This document shows, piece by piece, positions 23,235 to 25,558 of a stretch of DNA of 25,558 bases. Every line of letters begins with the position of its first letter. Within the stretch, counting starts at the first letter, position 1. The DNA lies in contig JBMYNJ010000014.1 of NCBI GenBank assembly GCA_049598145.1, forward strand, positions 1 through 25,558, given 5' to 3'. A model generated the notes under the pieces. The model was not told the origin of the DNA and searched no databases. It saw only the letters and a program-made list of their open reading frames with translations. This stretch comes from WTJH01 sp049598145 (GTDB lineage: Bacteria > Bacteroidota > Bacteroidia > Flavobacteriales > Flavobacteriaceae). The position numbers and the translations under genes were made by a program.

Positions 23235-23242
23235 CAAAAGTA
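23235..23242 (-). promoter_or_regulatory. -7 promoter element of the SCO gene
   Basis: TACTTTTG on the minus strand is an exact TAnnTTTG match, ending 15 bases before ATG 23219. It fixes the start codon, because the upstream in-frame ATG at 23255 would precede the transcription start. The same octamer faces the other way at 23294-23301 for rseP. Confidence 0.55.
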
Positions 23243-23293
23243 CAAGATCTTTCAAATCCTTGAAGGAATATAAGCAGGATAAAAAAAATAGGC

Positions 23294-23301
23294 TACTTTT
23301 G
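23294..23301 (+). promoter_or_regulatory. -7 promoter element of rseP
   Basis: TACTTTTG, an exact TAnnTTTG match, ends 22 bases before the rseP ATG. Together with the opposite copy at 23235-23242 it defines a compact divergent promoter region. Confidence 0.55.
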
Positions 23302-23323
23302 AAATCATAATAAAAAATGCACT

Positions 23324-24646
23324 ATGAGCCCATTTGCCATCAAAGCCTTACAGTTTTTAGCCAGTATGTCTTTGCTGATTATTCTCCATGAATTGGGGCA
23401 CTTTATTCCCGCTCGGTTGTTTAAAATTCGGGTGGAGAAATTCTTTCTTTTTTTTGATGTAAAATTTGCCTTGTTTAAGAAAAAAATTGGGGAGACCGTT
23501 TACGGGATCGGATGGTTGCCTTTGGGAGGCTATGTAAAAATCTCAGGGATGATCGATGAAAGTATGGATACCGAGCAAATGGCTCAACCGATGCAGCCGT
23601 GGGAATTTCGGTCCAAACCTGCATGGCAACGACTCATTGTGATGTTGGGAGGGGTCACCGTAAACCTGGTCTTAGGCTTTTTGATTTATATCATGATCAT
23701 GTTTGTCTGGGGTAAAAATATTTTTTCCAATACCGATCTTCCAGCAGGTTTTAAACCCACCCCAAGTTTTGTGGATTTAGGCTTTCAAAACGGAGATCAA
23801 ATCCTTAAAGTGGATGGCAAATCGCTGGACAATGTGATGGAAGTCAACCAACAATTATTTCTAAGAAGTGTTGCATCCATTGAAGTCCAGCATACCGATG
23901 GGAACAGGGAAGTAATTCAAATTCCGGAAGATATCGGCCATCAAATGTTTCGTTCGGGCGAGATGTTTCCGCTAATGCCCTTAATTCCTGCCCGGATCGA
24001 CAGTATAGTTCCGCTCTCCAATGCCGCTGTAGGAGGCTTGCGCCCCGGAGATTTGGTCTTGGAAATCAATGATCGTACCATTTTAGACCGAACGGCCTTA
24101 ATCAAAACTCTAGAGGAGAACAACACCTCTACTACCCGATTTAAAATCCAAAGAGGAACCCAAATCGAATATCTAAATGTGACTCCTAAGGGGGATGGAA
24201 CCTTTGGGATCTTTACCCTATATCCGGACTTGGCTTACCGAAACCAATCGCTTAGCTTAAGTGAAAGTATTACGGAAGGGATTGAACATGGCTATTGGAT
24301 TTTACACGATTACGTCGCACAATTTCAATATATTTTCACCAGTAAAGGAGCATCTCAACTGGGTGGCTTTGGCACGATCGGGAATCTATTCCCAGGCCAG
24401 TGGAACTGGCGAGGGTTTTGGTACACTACTGCCTTGATCTCTATAATTTTGGCCTTTATGAACGTTTTACCGATCCCTGCTTTGGACGGCGGGCACGTTA
24501 TGTTTTTATTATATGAAATGATCACAGGCCGTTCTCCACATCAAAAAGTCCTGGAATATGCCCAAATGTTTGGCTTTTTATTATTGTTAAGCCTGGTGAT
24601 TTATGCTAATGGAAATGACCTATACCGACTCATTACGGGGGGTTAA
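23324..24646 (+). CDS. rseP: RseP-type site-2 metalloprotease (M50)
   Basis: Intramembrane zinc protease that cuts membrane-bound anti-sigma factors and other substrates inside the lipid bilayer. The 440-aa chain has the HELGH zinc motif (His22, Glu23, His26) in helix 1, the GWLPLGGYVKISGM beta-loop typical of RseP, a membrane helix at LGFLIYIMIMFVW, a central PDZ region (GFQNGDQILKVDG and then VGGLRPGDLVLEIND, probably two PDZ domains in tandem) and the third zinc ligand Asp388 in NVLPIPALDGGHVMF. In Bacteroidota it is usually next to a dxr or a SCO/secreted gene; here it is divergent from SCO. No anti-sigma factor gene is seen in the window. Confidence 0.95.
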   Translation: MSPFAIKALQFLASMSLLIILHELGHFIPARLFKIRVEKFFLFFDVKFALFKKKIGETVYGIGWLPLGGYVKISGMIDESMDTEQMAQPMQPWEFRSKPAWQRLIVMLGGVTVNLVLGFLIYIMIMFVWGKNIFSNTDLPAGFKPTPSFVDLGFQNGDQILKVDGKSLDNVMEVNQQLFLRSVASIEVQHTDGNREVIQIPEDIGHQMFRSGEMFPLMPLIPARIDSIVPLSNAAVGGLRPGDLVLEINDRTILDRTALIKTLEENNTSTTRFKIQRGTQIEYLNVTPKGDGTFGIFTLYPDLAYRNQSLSLSESITEGIEHGYWILHDYVAQFQYIFTSKGASQLGGFGTIGNLFPGQWNWRGFWYTTALISIILAFMNVLPIPALDGGHVMFLLYEMITGRSPHQKVLEYAQMFGFLLLLSLVIYANGNDLYRLITGG

Positions 24647-24672
24647 TTTTTTTTACTGATCAAAATCTATCT

Positions 24673-24680
24673 TATATTTG
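24673..24680 (+). promoter_or_regulatory. -7 promoter element of the small secreted protein gene
   Basis: TATATTTG, an exact TAnnTTTG match, ends 15 bases before ATG 24696. It overlaps the in-frame TTG at 24678, so that longer start is excluded if this promoter is used. Confidence 0.55.
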
Positions 24681-24695
24681 AGCAAACACCTAATC

Positions 24696-25145
24696 ATGAA
24701 AACTAGTTTTAAATCGCTTTTTTTACTTCTTGGAACATTCTTGTTTACTGTCGGATATGGACAGGAAAAACAAGTTAAGATTGTTGATTTTATTGAGCAA
24801 CACGAAGGTTTTGAGGAGAATGAAGAAGGAGAAATTGTACCGATCAATACCAAAGAAATCAATAAAAAAATACGCTTTTTTATTGAAGAAAAATACGCCA
24901 ACGTCGAATATACGCGCAATATCATATGGGACTCCTATCAGACTTTTTTAAGTCCATTTGATCGCTACCATTATCACACGTTTATTTCGCAAGTGAAAGT
25001 AGTGGACATAAAACGCTTAAAATACCTAGAGGTGACTTATGATCCCCTAACTGAAAAGGTTAACAGTACTTTCCTTTGGAACGAAGCCGAACAGGAATTC
25101 TTCCCGGAAGAGGAGATCGAGGAAGTCCAAGAAAAAGAAGAATAA
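24696..25145 (+). CDS. Small secreted acidic protein, unknown function
   Basis: Not recognised. From ATG 24696 the product is 149 aa. A clear signal peptide (KTSFKSLFLLLGTFLFTVGYGQ) precedes a soluble region rich in charged residues: VKIVDFIEQHEGFEENEEGEI, then a helical KEINKKIRFFIEEKYANVEYT and strands such as FISQVKVVDIKRLKYLEVTYD. The C-terminus is highly acidic (EEEIEEVQEKEE). No cysteines remain in the mature part. It stands alone between rseP and tRNA-Asn, with its own promoter. The chosen start follows from the promoter position; the TTG at 24678 would only add six residues. Confidence 0.75.
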   Translation: MKTSFKSLFLLLGTFLFTVGYGQEKQVKIVDFIEQHEGFEENEEGEIVPINTKEINKKIRFFIEEKYANVEYTRNIIWDSYQTFLSPFDRYHYHTFISQVKVVDIKRLKYLEVTYDPLTEKVNSTFLWNEAEQEFFPEEEIEEVQEKEE

Positions 25146-25171
25146 TTTTTTAATTCCCAATCGGGTTTTTT

Positions 25172-25179
25172 TATATTTG
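25172..25179 (+). promoter_or_regulatory. -7 promoter element of tRNA-Asn
   Basis: TATATTTG, an exact TAnnTTTG match identical to the one at 24673, ends 11 bases before the mature tRNA 5' end. This leaves a short leader for RNase P processing, a usual layout for a single tRNA gene. Confidence 0.6.
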
Positions 25180-25190
25180 CAGCCCAATAT

Positions 25191-25264
25191 TCCTCCTTAG
25201 CTCAGTTGGTTAGAGCATCTGACTGTTAATCAGAGGGTCCTTGGTTCGAGCCCAAGAGGAGGAG
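25191..25264 (+). tRNA. tRNA-Asn (anticodon GTT)
   Basis: A full cloverleaf can be drawn: acceptor TCCTCCT/AGGAGGA, D arm GCTC...GAGC with the AGTTGGTTA loop, anticodon stem TCTGA/TCAGA around loop CTGTTAA with anticodon GTT at 25225-25227, and T arm CTTGG/CCAAG with TTCGAGC. The discriminator is G, as usual for Asn. The CCA end is not encoded (G is followed by CAA). Followed closely by a terminator. Confidence 0.97.
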
Positions 25265-25278
25265 CAAAAAAAAAGATA

Positions 25279-25302
25279 GGAGAGCGTTGACTCTCCTTTT
25301 TT
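25279..25302 (+). terminator. Intrinsic terminator after tRNA-Asn
   Basis: A perfect stem GGAGAG/CTCTCC (25279-25284 and 25291-25296) with loop CGTTGA, followed by a run of T. It is 15 bases after the tRNA 3' end and is preceded by an A tract, so it could also act, less well, on the opposite strand. Confidence 0.85.
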
Positions 25303-25339
25303 GTTTTACGATAATAAGAAAATAAACAATAACTAAATT

Positions 25340-25465
25340 ATGTACGAGCTAGAAACTTTAAACATGCTTACCGCTGTATTCATCAGCACATGCATCACTA
25401 ATGCAGCACTTCTTTGGATTGTTGCACAAGGAATTAAGTATAACCTCAAAAACAGAAAGAAGTAA
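25340..25465 (+). CDS. Tiny single-helix membrane protein, unknown
   Basis: Not recognised. A 41-codon ORF begins MYELETLNMLTAVFIS and ends with the basic GIKYNLKNRKK. The middle (LTAVFISTCITNAALLWIVAQ) is one likely membrane helix, so this would be a short inner-membrane peptide with a basic tail in the cytoplasm. Its stop overlaps the next start as TAATG (25463-25467), which argues that both are translated. It sits 38 bp after the tRNA terminator, in the position where an integrated element would begin. Short length keeps the call tentative. Confidence 0.5.
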   Translation: MYELETLNMLTAVFISTCITNAALLWIVAQGIKYNLKNRKK

Positions 25466-25558
25466 TGGATTTCCTCATCGGACTATCAGCAGTTATACCA
25501 ATGATCTTCTTCAATAAGATGGTCATGAATATAGTACCAAAGATGCATCCTCATAGTA
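25465..25558 (+). CDS. Second tiny ORF, cut by window end
   Basis: Starts ATG within the TAATG overlap of the previous ORF and reads MDFLIGLSAVIPMIFFNKMV and on to KMHPHS at the edge, with no stop inside the window. The start is hydrophobic, consistent with a membrane or signal-like segment. Only 31 codons are visible, so neither the length nor the family can be judged. The overlap with the preceding ORF is the best support that it is real. Confidence 0.4.
   Translation, partial: MDFLIGLSAVIPMIFFNKMVMNIVPKMHPHS

Noticed and set aside
25156..25170. CCCAATCGGG followed by T run as terminator of the secreted protein gene
   Set aside because: Only three G-C pairs close the stem and the T run belongs to the tRNA promoter region; support is too weak.
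1..25558. CRISPR arrays, insertion sequences, toxin-antitoxin or restriction genes
   Set aside because: No direct-repeat arrays, transposase motifs, terminal inverted repeats or defence-type genes were seen in either strand.

Overview
The window looks like a chromosomal stretch of a marine-type Bacteroidota, most likely a Flavobacteriaceae-like bacterium. The evidence is the Bacteroidota-type promoter hexamers (TAnnTTTG) in front of several genes, the three-subunit SdhCAB complex with a single cytochrome b subunit, the sortilin/BNR-repeat secreted protein, the single-chain glycyl-tRNA synthetase, the ComF plus Ig-like lipoprotein pair and the abundance of lipoproteins. Genes are tightly packed, with several stop-to-stop and stop-to-start overlaps. 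Almost all of it reads as core housekeeping DNA. Only the last ~250 bp, after a tRNA-Asn, looks like the possible start of something accessory.

Layout. 1-2111 (minus): an xth (exonuclease III) - OmpA-like lipoprotein - aldo/keto reductase run, the last gene cut by the window edge. 2174-4290: a small outer-membrane-barrel-like protein converging on glycyl-tRNA synthetase. 4380-6814 (plus): comF and an Ig-like lipoprotein whose C-terminus overlaps 113 bp of an omega-amidase-type nitrilase (6702-7472, minus). 7554-10254 (plus): a flavin-dependent luciferase-like monooxygenase and an SSS-family sodium:solute symporter, a likely uptake/oxidation pair. 10363-10692: a DUF2200 protein, ending at a bidirectional hairpin terminator shared with the succinate dehydrogenase operon (sdhC-sdhA-sdhB, minus, 14181-10765).

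14357-17155 (minus) is a large secreted BNR/sortilin-type propeller protein, divergent from an Xaa-Pro aminopeptidase (17243-18535). Convergent with the latter is an SRPBCC + GyrI-like gene (18532-19461, minus) interrupted by one in-frame TAA. The conserved second half of the GyrI domain continues in the same frame after that stop and ends exactly in a shared TTAA with the aminopeptidase stop. This is the clearest anomaly of the window. Next come a small lipoprotein-like gene, a ferrous iron uptake operon (feoA-feoB-FeoB-associated Cys-rich peptide, minus), a SCO-type copper chaperone/thioredoxin-like protein (minus), a divergent RseP-type site-2 protease, a small secreted acidic protein, tRNA-Asn(GTT) with its own promoter and terminator, and two overlapping tiny membrane ORFs at the right edge.

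I did not find a convincing new defence, biosynthetic or mobile system inside the window. The features most worth following are the nonsense codon in the SRPBCC-GyrI gene, the apparent readthrough extension of the Ig-like lipoprotein into the nitrilase, and the small-ORF region starting right after tRNA-Asn.
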